Positions 17,461-26,005 of a DNA stretch of 64,000 nucleotides are shown here, one piece after another (position 1 is the stretch's first letter; each line of letters opens with the position of its first letter). A model generated the notes under the pieces. The model was not told the DNA's origin. It searched no databases and saw only the letters and a list, made by a program, of their open reading frames with translations. The position numbers were made by a program, and so were the translations under genes. The DNA comes from JAOUEA01 sp040882605 (GTDB lineage Bacteria; Actinomycetota; UBA4738; HRBIN12), in contig JBBEAY010000003.1 of NCBI GenBank assembly GCA_040882605.1, forward strand, positions 1-64,000, read 5' to 3'.

Positions 17461-18410
17461 ACGGCGTTGCGCACGTCCATCGTGATGTTGACCGAGGCCA
17501 GGCGTTCACCGCTGTCGAGCTCGAAGGCCGTGATCGTCGCGGGCGATGACCCACCGATCACGACCGAGTCCTCGATCACGGTGAGACCGCGGCCGAAGTT
17601 GGGCCGGGCGAGGTCGCCGGGCAGATCCGCGTGCTCGAGGGCCTCAGGCAGGTAGGTGGGCAGCGCCAACGATGCACGGGTCGCGCCCGTGCGATCGGCA
17701 TACACGATCCGGTCGCTCGCCGTGTGGTTGAACAGCACCCCGTCGCGGAACGGGCGGGCGTTGTGCGTACCGAACGGAACCGTGGCGAACGCGCTCACGC
17801 CGCCCGCCCGGTCGGCGTGGGGGATCTTCCACATGGCGCCGAGCCTGGTGCCGCAGGCGTACACGGCGCCCATGTGCGGCCAGACGTTGTTGATGTGCGT
17901 GGTATCGCCGGGAGTGGGTCCTTCGTTCCCCAACGGGTCGTACAGGCTCGAGCGTGGACGCGGTCGCCGGCCGATGCGCTTGACGAGCTTCGCGGAGGGG
18001 CCGTAGCGAAGCATCCACGCGCGGGAGAACGTCTGGGTAGCCAGGTCGAACTCGAGCACGGAGTCGTAGCCCGTCGACGCCAGGTAGAGGCGGTCTCTTG
18101 CCACGTTGATCTCGTGACAGTGCTTGAGGTACCGGTTGCGGAACGACCCCCGCTTGTTGAACTCGCGGTCGTAGACGAACACCTCGTCGCTTGCCGCGAG
18201 GTAGATGAGCCCGTCGTGGAAGGCGATGCCGCGCAGTCCACGGTCGCCGCCGCGTCCCTCCCAGTCGATGCTGTCGTCGGACCAGTCGATCACCCGGTCC
18301 GCGGTGCCTGCCCGAAGGTCGACCAGGTAGACGCCGCCGTGGCTCTCGCCCTGGTGCACCGATCTGATCACCGAGCTGCACAACACCCGCGGAAGCGCGC
18401 GGTACGTCAT
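17418..18410 (-). CDS. Beta-propeller protein coupled to a sulfotransferase
   Basis: A 330-residue protein without signal peptide or membrane helix, built of about six short repeats with a beta-strand pattern such as GIAFHDGLIYLAASDEVFVY, EINVARDRLYLASTGYDSVL, PHMGAVYACGTRLGAMWKIP and RDGVLFNHTASDRIVYADRT. It resembles cytoplasmic SMP-30/TIGR03032-like propellers sometimes found in polysaccharide clusters, but I do not recognise a defined family. The ATG at 18410 overlaps the stop of the upstream sulfotransferase gene (TGATG), a strong sign that the two products work together, for example with the propeller as a binding partner. Function unknown. Confidence 0.7.
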   Translation of the reverse strand: MTYRALPRVLCSSVIRSVHQGESHGGVYLVDLRAGTADRVIDWSDDSIDWEGRGGDRGLRGIAFHDGLIYLAASDEVFVYDREFNKRGSFRNRYLKHCHEINVARDRLYLASTGYDSVLEFDLATQTFSRAWMLRYGPSAKLVKRIGRRPRPRSSLYDPLGNEGPTPGDTTHINNVWPHMGAVYACGTRLGAMWKIPHADRAGGVSAFATVPFGTHNARPFRDGVLFNHTASDRIVYADRTGATRASLALPTYLPEALEHADLPGDLARPNFGRGLTVIEDSVVIGGSSPATITAFELDSGERLASVNITMDVRNAVHGLEVWPFDDPGS

Positions 18411-19399
18411 CAAGGGGCCTCGTGCAACGGACCGCCGACCCGGTAGTCGTAACGGCGAAGCAGGGGACGGGTGATCGCCGTCACCGTTCGTCGTTCGCGC
18501 GCGCTGAGCTTCGAGGCCCACTCGATGTCCTCGCGGAGCGCGATGCGCCCGGAGCTCATGCGCCAGCGGCTTCCCGACGCGATGTGCCCCGCCGAGAAAT
18601 CGATGCCGTCGTCGTGGATGAACCCGAGATCCTGGGTCGTGAGCGCGTCGCCGAAGAGTCCGGCAGCCTTGCGGAGCTGCGGTTCGGGGTCGTGCACCAG
18701 ATCTTCGTACCGAACGATCGCCGAAGGCACGCCGATGCGCTGCAGATGGTCGAAGGCTTCGTTGAACCACGTCCATTTCACTGCCGATCGCCACGGGGGG
18801 CGTCGTCCGCGGAACGCGCCGCGGTGCTCGCCACCCTGCTTCTCGACCCACTTCGTGTTGGAGTAGGCGAAACCTCGGCTGTCGCGGATGTGATGGGCGA
18901 CCTTCACGTCGAGCTCGGGCATCTGCAGGGTCATCAGGTACACGTGCGCCGGGATCTTCATGGAATCGACCAGCACCGCGCCGTCGGTGATCTCGTGCAT
19001 CGCTCGGTACACCGGCAGCATCAGGGCCGCGTACCGTCGGACCTTCTCGTGATAGCTCGGCCACAGGTTCGGGCGCTGCAAGAACGGCAACGCCACCGGG
19101 TGAGGAAAGCGGGTGCCCCCCATCTGCAACTCGCCGCGCAGGCGAGCAGCAGCTGTGCCGTCGACCGTGTGCCATCCGCCGAACGCGCGCTCGCCCACCT
19201 CACCCCAGAACTCGCACGAGTCGAACGGCTCGCCGCAGCTGCAGGTCATGTGCTCGTCGACGCCCTTGTCCCAGATGCGACCGACCTCGCCGACGGCTCG
19301 GTACCCGGGCACCTCGCCCAGCATGCGCGCCAACAGGGTTGACCCGCTCTGGCCGGTGGCGGCGATGCTCAGCACCCTGATGGGTCCGTCACTGGTCAT
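18410..19399 (-). CDS. Sulfotransferase, EPS cluster copy 3
   Basis: A 329-residue sulfotransferase. The PAPS loop is VLSIAATGQSGSTLLARMLG, and a strand-helix VLVDSMKIPAHVYLM and the motif VKWTWFNEAFDHLQRIGVP follow. A Cys-rich stretch, EHMTCSCGEPFDSCEFWGEV, near residue 50 is seen in a subgroup of actinobacterial and cyanobacterial sulfotransferases and could bind a metal. I start it at the ATG at 19399 (MTSDGPIRVL), which has GAGGAGG three bases upstream; an in-frame ATG at 19438 has no such signal. It is divergent from copy 4 and coupled to the propeller gene downstream. Confidence 0.83.
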   Translation of the reverse strand: MTSDGPIRVLSIAATGQSGSTLLARMLGEVPGYRAVGEVGRIWDKGVDEHMTCSCGEPFDSCEFWGEVGERAFGGWHTVDGTAAARLRGELQMGGTRFPHPVALPFLQRPNLWPSYHEKVRRYAALMLPVYRAMHEITDGAVLVDSMKIPAHVYLMTLQMPELDVKVAHHIRDSRGFAYSNTKWVEKQGGEHRGAFRGRRPPWRSAVKWTWFNEAFDHLQRIGVPSAIVRYEDLVHDPEPQLRKAAGLFGDALTTQDLGFIHDDGIDFSAGHIASGSRWRMSSGRIALREDIEWASKLSARERRTVTAITRPLLRRYDYRVGGPLHEAP

Positions 19400-19475
19400 G
19401 GTCCTCCTCTCAACGTCGCATCGGCATGCGGGCGGCATCGTGGCTGGCTTCGGGGATTGGAGCGAGGGTGCCTGT

Positions 19476-19481
19476 TAGCAT
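19476..19481 (+). promoter_or_regulatory. Candidate -10 box (TAGCAT) for sulfotransferase copy 4
   Basis: TAGCAT lies 34 bases before the ATG at 19516. It would give a short leader that includes the CGGAG sequence at 19499-19503 as a weak ribosome-binding site. Confidence 0.4.
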
Positions 19482-19515
19482 CGCCTGACCTCCCCACTCG
19501 GAGCCACAGCGAATC

Positions 19516-20385
19516 ATGACGAAAGCAGATCTGCACGACCCCACGGTCATCTTCCTGCACATCGGGAAGACAGCCGGTAGCACGATGCGACGCATCCTGC
19601 GACGGCAGTTCTCGCAAGGCCAGGTGCTCGATCTCACCCAGAAGATCCCCGACCCCAAGTACCGGCTGCGCCGCGAAGGCATGCCCGAGCTGTTCGCGGC
19701 GATGCCTGAGGCCGAGCGCGCTCGGCCGAGGTTGATCATGGCGCACACGATCTACGGGCTGCACGAGCACGTGCCCAGACCGTCGACGTACGTGACGCTG
19801 CTGCGAGACCCCGTGAAGCTCGTGATCTCGCTCTACGGGTTCATCTTGCGCCGGCCGGGCCACCGCATCTTCGACGAGGTCGCCGGCGCTGAGCTGTCGC
19901 TCGAGGAGTTCATGCGTAGCGGTGTGTCGCTCGAAGCCGACAACAGCCAGGTGCGGGCGCTGGCCGGCGACCACACGGCTGCGTTCGGCGAGGTCGACGA
20001 TGTCATGCTCGAGCAGGCCAAGGCGCACATCGAGGAGCATGTCGGCTGGCTCGGTTTCGTCGAGCGGTTCGACGACGGGCTCGTGGCCCTGCAACGAACC
20101 TTCGGCTGGACGAACACCTACTACATCCCGGTGAACGTGGCGGCGTCGCGTTCGCGTCAGCCGCCGGCGCCCGAGGTGCTCGAGCTCATCCGCGAGCAGA
20201 ACCGCTATGACATCGAGCTGTACCGCTGGGCCAACGAACGTCTGGACCGCCTGATCTCCGAAGACCCGGGTTTCGCCGCCGCGCGTGAGCGCTTCCTGCG
20301 ACTGAACCGGCTCTACCGCGTGTGGGGGCATCTCAGCTACACCCTGCCGAGGAAGGTTCACGACCGGGTCGTCGCCGCCAAGTAG
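19516..20385 (+). CDS. Sulfotransferase of the heparan 2-O-sulfotransferase type, copy 4
   Basis: A 289-residue protein of the Sulfotransfer_2 type, the family that includes carbohydrate 2-O-sulfotransferases. The PAPS 5'-loop is VIFLHIGKTAGSTMRRILRR, and the 3'-phosphate site is TYVTLLRDPVKLVISLYGF. The region VGWLGFVERFDDGLVALQRT is typical of the family. Because this family acts on polysaccharides, it is the strongest single hint that the cluster makes a sulfated glycan. The gene ends inside the convergent GT4 gene (28 bases shared). Confidence 0.87.
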   Translation: MTKADLHDPTVIFLHIGKTAGSTMRRILRRQFSQGQVLDLTQKIPDPKYRLRREGMPELFAAMPEAERARPRLIMAHTIYGLHEHVPRPSTYVTLLRDPVKLVISLYGFILRRPGHRIFDEVAGAELSLEEFMRSGVSLEADNSQVRALAGDHTAAFGEVDDVMLEQAKAHIEEHVGWLGFVERFDDGLVALQRTFGWTNTYYIPVNVAASRSRQPPAPEVLELIREQNRYDIELYRWANERLDRLISEDPGFAAARERFLRLNRLYRVWGHLSYTLPRKVHDRVVAAK

Positions 20386-21527
20386 AGGGCCTCGAGAGCT
20401 TCGAGTCCCGCCTCGGGTCCGTACCGCTCACGCCAGAGTGCGAGCGCCCCTCGGCCGAGACGTTCGTCGGTGCCACCGACGATCATCGCCGCGGCTGCGT
20501 CGCGCCAGGCAGCAGGTTCGTCCGCGGGCACGATGATGCCGGTCTCGTCGTTTACCACGCCCTCGGGCAGCGCCCCTCGATCGCTCGAGATCACGGCCAC
20601 GCCGCTCGCGTAGGCCTCGAGCGCGACTCGGGGCACCGCTGCTTCCTCCCATCGCGACGGGATCATGACCGCGCGGGCCGCCCTGATCAGCCCAGGCACC
20701 TGCTCGGCGGGCACGTCGCCGACGAAGCGCACCCCCGGCGGCGCCGTCGTGCGCAGCTCGGCCTCCGACGGGCCGCCGCCGACGATCGTGAGGGTTCCCA
20801 AGCTCTCGGCGAGGTCGCCGTCGCCTCGCCAAGCTTCGAGCAGGGTGTCGACGCCCTTCTCCGGGGCGAGCCGGCCGATGTACACGAACCCCTTGCCCGA
20901 TCCTTCGCGAGCAGGCACGGAGGGCGCGAAGTTCGGTTTGACCACTATGCGATCAGGGGCGAAGTCGACCCGTTGATACGTGTCGCGGATGAAGCCGCTC
21001 ACCGCAGCGAAGCGATCGACCGCATCGAACGACGAGAGCGAACGATGCAGCGTGAGCGATGTCGCGATCGTGGCGCTTCCAGGCAGGGAATCCCGGTAGC
21101 AGCGGTGCACGACGCCTCGCCACGGCACGTGCCCGACGCAGATATCGCACGCTCGACCGTCGCGGATCAGGCTGCCTGGCAGGCAGAGGTAGCGGTAGTT
21201 GTGCAACGTCACGACGACCGCGGCCCCCCCATCGCGTGCCGCCCGCAGCACGGCAGGCGACAGTGACGGGAAGAGGTTGTGGGCATGCACGACGTCGATC
21301 TCGTTGCGCTCGACGAGGGCGCGCACACGCCGGGCAGAACGTCTCGACCACACAGCGTCGGCGGCGGCTCGCGCCTGACCGGCGCGGGTGTCGACCTGGG
21401 GCTCTGGTTCCCACGATGTCACCTCGTGGCCGGCCGCACGGAGCAAAGCAGCCTCGTCACGCACGACCCGGTTCTCGCCCGAGGTGTCGCCCGATCGATA
21501 CCGGTTGTGCAGCACGAGGATGCGCAT
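20358..21527 (-). CDS. Family 4 glycosyltransferase
   Basis: A 389-residue GT-B protein. The N-terminal domain begins MRILVLHNRYRSGDTSGENR and contains DVVHAHNLFPSLSPAVLRAA; the C-terminal nucleotide-sugar domain contains GKGFVYIGRLAPEKGVDTLL and the EX7E region SRWEEAAVPRVALEAYASGV. It transfers a sugar, with retention, from an NDP-sugar to the growing polymer. I use the ATG at 21527; the in-frame ATG at 21566 falls in the unconserved leader. The 3' end overlaps the sulfotransferase gene by 28 bases. Confidence 0.87.
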   Translation of the reverse strand: MRILVLHNRYRSGDTSGENRVVRDEAALLRAAGHEVTSWEPEPQVDTRAGQARAAADAVWSRRSARRVRALVERNEIDVVHAHNLFPSLSPAVLRAARDGGAAVVVTLHNYRYLCLPGSLIRDGRACDICVGHVPWRGVVHRCYRDSLPGSATIATSLTLHRSLSSFDAVDRFAAVSGFIRDTYQRVDFAPDRIVVKPNFAPSVPAREGSGKGFVYIGRLAPEKGVDTLLEAWRGDGDLAESLGTLTIVGGGPSEAELRTTAPPGVRFVGDVPAEQVPGLIRAARAVMIPSRWEEAAVPRVALEAYASGVAVISSDRGALPEGVVNDETGIIVPADEPAAWRDAAAAMIVGGTDERLGRGALALWRERYGPEAGLEALEALYLAATTRS

Positions 21528-21589
21528 GCGACCGTCAGTATCGGGTGCGGTCGCACCCGCCAACAACAGCGGCGCCCGAACGTCGCGCG

Positions 21590-21626
21590 AGAACGGTGCG
21601 CCAGAACGGTGCGCCAGAACGGTGCG
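21590..21626. repeat. 13-bp tandem repeat, nearly three copies
   Basis: The unit AGAACGGTGCGCC is repeated at 21590-21602 and 21603-21615, and the first 11 bases recur at 21616-21626. It lies between the divergent GT4 and propeller genes, outside both coding regions. The period is not a multiple of three. Confidence 0.85.
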
Positions 21627-21736
21627 ATAGCCCTAGGACCGACAAGCCTGATTGTGCGTCGTTGGGGCCATCAAGTTTCCGCCCCGGTTCCGCCGATGTC
21701 CTTCCCGAGGGGAACACCGAGGGAGGGGGATCCACG

Positions 21737-23080
21737 ATGCGCCAACGTTTCGCATTGTCCGTGATCGTTGCAGTGCTGGCCGGTGCGGTGTCGATGCCGC
21801 CGGCCGTGGCCGATGGGCCGGAGTTGCCGCCCGATGGCGTCAGCTACGGCCCGGCGGTGTCGGCCGACGGGCGCTGGGTCGCGTTCATCTCCGAGGCGTC
21901 GAACCTTCTCGGTGGCGACTCCTCGGCCGACCCGAACGGGGTCGCCGACGTCTTCCTCGTCGATACGCAGACGGCGACGATCCGGCTCGTCTCGAAGGCG
22001 GGGAACGCGCCCGCCGACGGTCCATCCGTCGACGTGGACATCTCGGCCGACGGCCGGTTCGTCGTGTTCGAAACGACCGCGACGAATGTCGTGCCGGCCG
22101 ATGCCAACGGGGCCTCCGGTGACATCGTGTTGTTCGATGCCCAGTCGGCAGGCTTGACCTTGGTGTCGCGGCGCGGCGTCGCCGGCGTGCAGGGCGATGC
22201 GGACAGCTTCGCCCCCACGATCTCGGCCGACGGCACGAAGGTCGCGTTCGGCTCCCGGGCGACGAACCTCGCTGCGAACGACACGAACGCCAGGGCCGAC
22301 ATCTTCGTGCGCGACGTCGTCGCGGGCGCCACGACCAGGGTCTCGACCGACTCGTCGGGCCGCCAGGCGAACAACGCCAGCTACGACGCTGCGATCGCCC
22401 CCACGGGGGGCTTCGTCGCCTTGTCGTCGCTCGCGTCGAACCTCGTGTCGGGAGACACGAACGGAACGCGCGACGTGTTCCTGAAGAACCTGACCTCAGC
22501 CAAGACGATCCGCGTCTCGGTCACGAACACCGAACGCCAGGCCAAGGGAAGCTCGGGCCTCGAGGACATCTCGGCCGACGGGCGCTCGGTCGTGTTCAGC
22601 TCGTTCGCGGCGAACCTCGTGATCGGCGACGACAACAACAAGGGCGACGTGTTCGTCCGCAACCGTATCGCCACCACCACGATCAGGGCGTCGCGCCGGG
22701 GTGCGGTCGACGGCAACGACGACAGCTTCGGGGCGTCGATCAGCGACGACGGCGCCATCGTCGTGTTCCAGACGCGAGCGACCAACCTCGACGCCGCGTC
22801 CGATGAGAACGGCGGCGTGAGCGATCTGTTCGAGTTTCGGGTCGCCACCCGGACGCTCGTGCGCGTCTCGGTCGACCTCGGCGGAGGTTGGGCTGATGGC
22901 GCGAGCTACGACGGGGCGATCGCGGCCGACGGTTCGGTGCTGGCGTTCGCATCGCTTGCCACCGATCTGGTGCCCGGCGACACCGGCGCGGGCGACGATG
23001 TGTTCGTGCACGCCTGGATAGGCGACGCGCGCGTCGAACGAGCCGTCTCGTGGTGGAGCCGAGTGCTGGCGACCGGCTGA
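21737..23080 (+). CDS. Secreted seven-bladed PD40/TolB-like propeller protein
   Basis: A 447-residue protein with a Sec signal peptide (ALSVIVAVLAGAVSMPPAVA, residues 6-25). The mature part has seven repeats, each starting like VSADGRWVAFISEASNLLGG and followed by a strand like GVADVFLVDTQTATIRLVS. The repeat starts are ISADGRFVVFE, ISADGTKVAFG, IAPTGGFVALS, ISADGRSVVFS, ISDDGAIVVFQ and IAADGSVLAFA. This is the PD40 pattern of TolB-type propellers and suggests one closed seven-blade ring. There is no cell-wall anchor. It could bind protein or glycan at the surface. The ATG at 21737 has a strong purine-rich GGGAGGGGGA site upstream. Confidence 0.8.
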   Translation: MRQRFALSVIVAVLAGAVSMPPAVADGPELPPDGVSYGPAVSADGRWVAFISEASNLLGGDSSADPNGVADVFLVDTQTATIRLVSKAGNAPADGPSVDVDISADGRFVVFETTATNVVPADANGASGDIVLFDAQSAGLTLVSRRGVAGVQGDADSFAPTISADGTKVAFGSRATNLAANDTNARADIFVRDVVAGATTRVSTDSSGRQANNASYDAAIAPTGGFVALSSLASNLVSGDTNGTRDVFLKNLTSAKTIRVSVTNTERQAKGSSGLEDISADGRSVVFSSFAANLVIGDDNNKGDVFVRNRIATTTIRASRRGAVDGNDDSFGASISDDGAIVVFQTRATNLDAASDENGGVSDLFEFRVATRTLVRVSVDLGGGWADGASYDGAIAADGSVLAFASLATDLVPGDTGAGDDVFVHAWIGDARVERAVSWWSRVLATG

Positions 23081-23088
23081 AAAGACCG

Positions 23089-25242
23089 CTACCCGGTGCG
23101 CTCGTCGTCGAGCTGCTCGGCGAGTGCGCCGGGGTCGGTAACCGGCAGCCGGCACGTGAACCCCTCACACACGAAGGCTGTCGCGGCGCCGTCTGCCGTC
23201 GTCCGGTCCTGCAGGAGCGGAACCGCCGACCTCGCCTCGTGGTCATCGGGGGAGGCCACAGCGAGCACTATGTTCGGCCGGAATCGACGACCGTTCGCCT
23301 CGGCGACGAGTGCCTGCGTATCGGCGGAGTCGATGGCGCCGACGATCGCGACTTCGCGCTGTGGTCCCAGCAGGCGATCGAGCGCGCAGAGCGCATGGCC
23401 GAACGCACCGGGTGCGCGACCGAGGCCGTCGGCCACGATCCGCAGCGCCGAGACCGCATCGCGTTCGAGCTCGGCGTCGCCGGTGAGCGCGGCGAGGCGC
23501 AACAGCACGTCGGCCGCGACCGAGCTGCCGCTCGGCGTGGCGTTGTCGTAGAGCTCCTTGGGGCGTACGAGCAAGGCCTCGGCATCCGAGCCTGTCAGGA
23601 AGAACCCCCCTGCGGCCGCGTCAGCGAACAGGCGCCTCATCTCGCCGGCGAGCCCGCGCGCGCGCTCGAACCAGACCAGGTCGAACGTCGTCTCGTAGAG
23701 GGTTAGACAGGCCGAGGCCATGAGCGCGTGGTCATCGAGGAATCCACCGACTCCGGCCACGCCGTCTCGCCACGAGCGGAGCAAACGCCCTTCGTCGCCT
23801 CGCAGGCGCTCGAACACGAAGGTCGCCGCGCGGCTGGCGGCGTCGACGTACGTTGTCTCGCCGAACACACGCCCAGCCTCGGCGAGCCCTCCGATGGCCA
23901 TGCCGTTCCACGCTGCGAGGATCTTGTCGTCGGTTGCCGGATGCACGCGGGAGTCACGCGCCGCGAACAGCGTCGAACGAGCGCGCTCGACCATTTCGGC
24001 GAGCTCACCCGCGTCGCCGGGGGGCTCTGCGTCGACGCCGCGATCGATCGCCATGTCGTCGACCGGCCGAGGGCGCCACAGCACGTTCGTCGGACCATGG
24101 CCGTCGCCCGTCCAGTTGCCCTCGGGCGAGGCCCCGAACGAACGAGCGACCGGTTCCCCGACGAGGTTCGTGAGCTCGGCCCACGACCACGTGAAGAACT
24201 TGCCCTCGACGCCCTCGGAGTCGGCATCCTGCGAGGAGAAGAACCCTCCCTCGGCGTGCTGCATCTCGCGGAGCAGGTAGTCGGCGGTCTCTGTGGCGAC
24301 CGTTCGGTACCGGTCGCGACCCGTGACCTGCCACGCGCGCGTGTACAGCTGCAGCAGCAGAGCGTTGTCGTAGAGCATCTTCTCGAAGTGGGGCACGTGC
24401 CAACGCTCGTCGGTCGAATACCTGGCGAATCCGCCCCCGACGTGGTCGTAGATGCCGCCATCGGACATACGGTCGAGCGTGGTCGTGACCATCTCGAGTG
24501 CTCCGAGCGAACCACGCACAGCGCGTCTGAGCAGGAACTCGAGGGTCATCGGCTGCGGGAACTTGGGCGCGGCGCCGAATCCGCCCCAACGTGGATCGAA
24601 CGTGGCACTGAGGGCCGTTGCGGCCGTGTCGGCGAGCTCATCGTCGAGCGAGGCTTGACCGGGTGCGGCATGGGCGGCTCGCTCGATGACCTGCGCGATC
24701 TTCGCGCCCTGACCCACGACTTCCTCGCGCCGCTCCTGCCACGCCTCGGCGATCGCACCCAGCACGTCGCGGAACGCCGGCATGCCGTGACGAGCGTCGG
24801 GCGGGAAGTACGTACCCGCGTAGAACGGCGCACCCGCGGGGGTGAGGAACGCCGAAAGAGGCCAGCCGCCTTGCCCCGTCATCGCCTGCACCGCGTCCAT
24901 GTAGATGCCGTCGAGATCGGGCCGTTCCTCGCGGTCGACCTTGATCGAGACGAACCGTTCGTTCATCAACGCCGCGGTGGTCTCGTTCTCGAACGACTCC
25001 CGTTCCATCACGTGGCACCAGTGACACGCCGCATATCCGATCGACAGGAAGATCGGCTTGTCCTCTTCGGCCGCCCTCGCGAGCGCTTCAGCGCCCCAGG
25101 GGAACCAGTCGACCGGGTTGCGGGCATGCTGCAACAGGTAGGGGCTGGTCTCGCCGGCCAGTCGGTTCTCTGGCCGGTTCTCTGGCCGGTTCTCTGGCCG
25201 GTTCTCTGGCCGGTTCTCTGGCTGGGGCGCGTCGTCGGTCAT
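23089..25242 (-). CDS. DUF255/YyaL thioredoxin-domain protein
   Basis: A 717-residue protein of the YyaL/spermatogenesis-associated-20 type. The N-terminus has the signature SPYLLQHARNPVDWFPWG and the thioredoxin-like motif FLSIGYAACHWCHVMERESF with CHWC. The rest is an alpha/alpha toroid like that of N-acylglucosamine 2-epimerases (ARYSTDERWHVPHFEKMLYD, VHPATDDKILAAWNGMAIGG). The biochemical role of the family is unsettled. A five-fold PENR repeat near the N-terminus is odd and probably disordered. I start at the ATG at 25242 because GGAG lies 10 bases upstream; the ATG at 25248 is too close to it. Confidence 0.88.
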   Translation of the reverse strand: MTDDAPQPENRPENRPENRPENRPENRLAGETSPYLLQHARNPVDWFPWGAEALARAAEEDKPIFLSIGYAACHWCHVMERESFENETTAALMNERFVSIKVDREERPDLDGIYMDAVQAMTGQGGWPLSAFLTPAGAPFYAGTYFPPDARHGMPAFRDVLGAIAEAWQERREEVVGQGAKIAQVIERAAHAAPGQASLDDELADTAATALSATFDPRWGGFGAAPKFPQPMTLEFLLRRAVRGSLGALEMVTTTLDRMSDGGIYDHVGGGFARYSTDERWHVPHFEKMLYDNALLLQLYTRAWQVTGRDRYRTVATETADYLLREMQHAEGGFFSSQDADSEGVEGKFFTWSWAELTNLVGEPVARSFGASPEGNWTGDGHGPTNVLWRPRPVDDMAIDRGVDAEPPGDAGELAEMVERARSTLFAARDSRVHPATDDKILAAWNGMAIGGLAEAGRVFGETTYVDAASRAATFVFERLRGDEGRLLRSWRDGVAGVGGFLDDHALMASACLTLYETTFDLVWFERARGLAGEMRRLFADAAAGGFFLTGSDAEALLVRPKELYDNATPSGSSVAADVLLRLAALTGDAELERDAVSALRIVADGLGRAPGAFGHALCALDRLLGPQREVAIVGAIDSADTQALVAEANGRRFRPNIVLAVASPDDHEARSAVPLLQDRTTADGAATAFVCEGFTCRLPVTDPGALAEQLDDERTG
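25163..25222. repeat. 12-bp perfect tandem repeat, five copies
   Basis: The unit CGGTTCTCTGGC occurs five times without change from 25163 to 25222. On the minus strand it encodes PENR repeats at the start of the DUF255 protein. The period keeps the frame, so copy number can change by slippage without destroying the gene. Confidence 0.95.
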
Positions 25243-25330
25243 GTCCATAAGTCTCCCCGCCGTGACGACGAGCGACACCGATGACCCACGCCTGTTCAGG
25301 CGAAGCGGGACAGCTGCCGATGTTGTTCGC

Positions 25331-25993
25331 ATGTCCGACCGCATCCGTGTGCTCGTCGTCGAACCAGCTCCCCGGCTCGCGAGGGTCCTCAAGGGCGCCC
25401 TTCCCAAGGGTGGGCCAGTCGTCGTGACAGGTCCGGTGAGCGAAGCTTCCGATGCGATCGATGTGCTCGCCCGCGGCCTCGCGGAGCTCGTCGTCGTCGA
25501 CCTCGACCGAGCCGACGGCCGGGGCGCCGACATCATCGCGGCCATCGCCGGCGACGGCGGACGGGGACGGGTGCTGGCGGCAAGCGAACACGGTGGACCA
25601 GAGTTCTCCGCCGATGCGTTGTTCGCCGGTGCGAGCGGTGTGTTGCCCTCGGTGCGTGACCGATCGCTCGTCGACGTCTTCCGCCGCGCGCTCGCCGGTG
25701 AGCTGGTGTTGCCGGCCGACGACCTGTCGCGGCTGGTCGACCGCATCACCGCGCCTTCACATGTCGATGGGATCGGCGCCCAAGGCATCGGCATGCTGAC
25801 GTCCCGCGAACGGGAGGCCCTGCAGATGCTCGCTGCCGGCGCGTCGACATCCGACGTGGCGGAGGCCTTCGGCATCAGCCCGCTCACCGTGCAGAGCCAC
25901 GTGAAGAACATCCTCGCCAAGCTGGGCGTGCACTCGAAGGTCGAGGCGGTGCGGCTCGCGTGGCGCCACGGCCTCGCGACCACTCCGGTCTGA
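25331..25993 (+). CDS. NarL/LuxR-family regulator with degenerate receiver (first of three)
   Basis: A 220-residue protein with an N-terminal receiver-like domain and a C-terminal LuxR helix-turn-helix: MLTSREREALQMLAAGASTS, then VAEAFGISPLTVQSHVKNIL and AKLGVHSKVEAVRLA. The receiver keeps an Asp in LVVVDLDRADG, where the phosphate would go. The acidic pair is reduced (LVVEPAP), and the conserved Lys is missing (SGVLPSVRD). No histidine kinase lies nearby, so phosphorylation is doubtful. It is divergent from the DUF255 gene and heads a row of three regulators before the pilus operon. The start at 25331 is the best guess; the frame is open upstream to 25241. Confidence 0.78.
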   Translation: MSDRIRVLVVEPAPRLARVLKGALPKGGPVVVTGPVSEASDAIDVLARGLAELVVVDLDRADGRGADIIAAIAGDGGRGRVLAASEHGGPEFSADALFAGASGVLPSVRDRSLVDVFRRALAGELVLPADDLSRLVDRITAPSHVDGIGAQGIGMLTSREREALQMLAAGASTSDVAEAFGISPLTVQSHVKNILAKLGVHSKVEAVRLAWRHGLATTPV

Positions 25994-26005
25994 GGCCGAG
26001 ACGCG

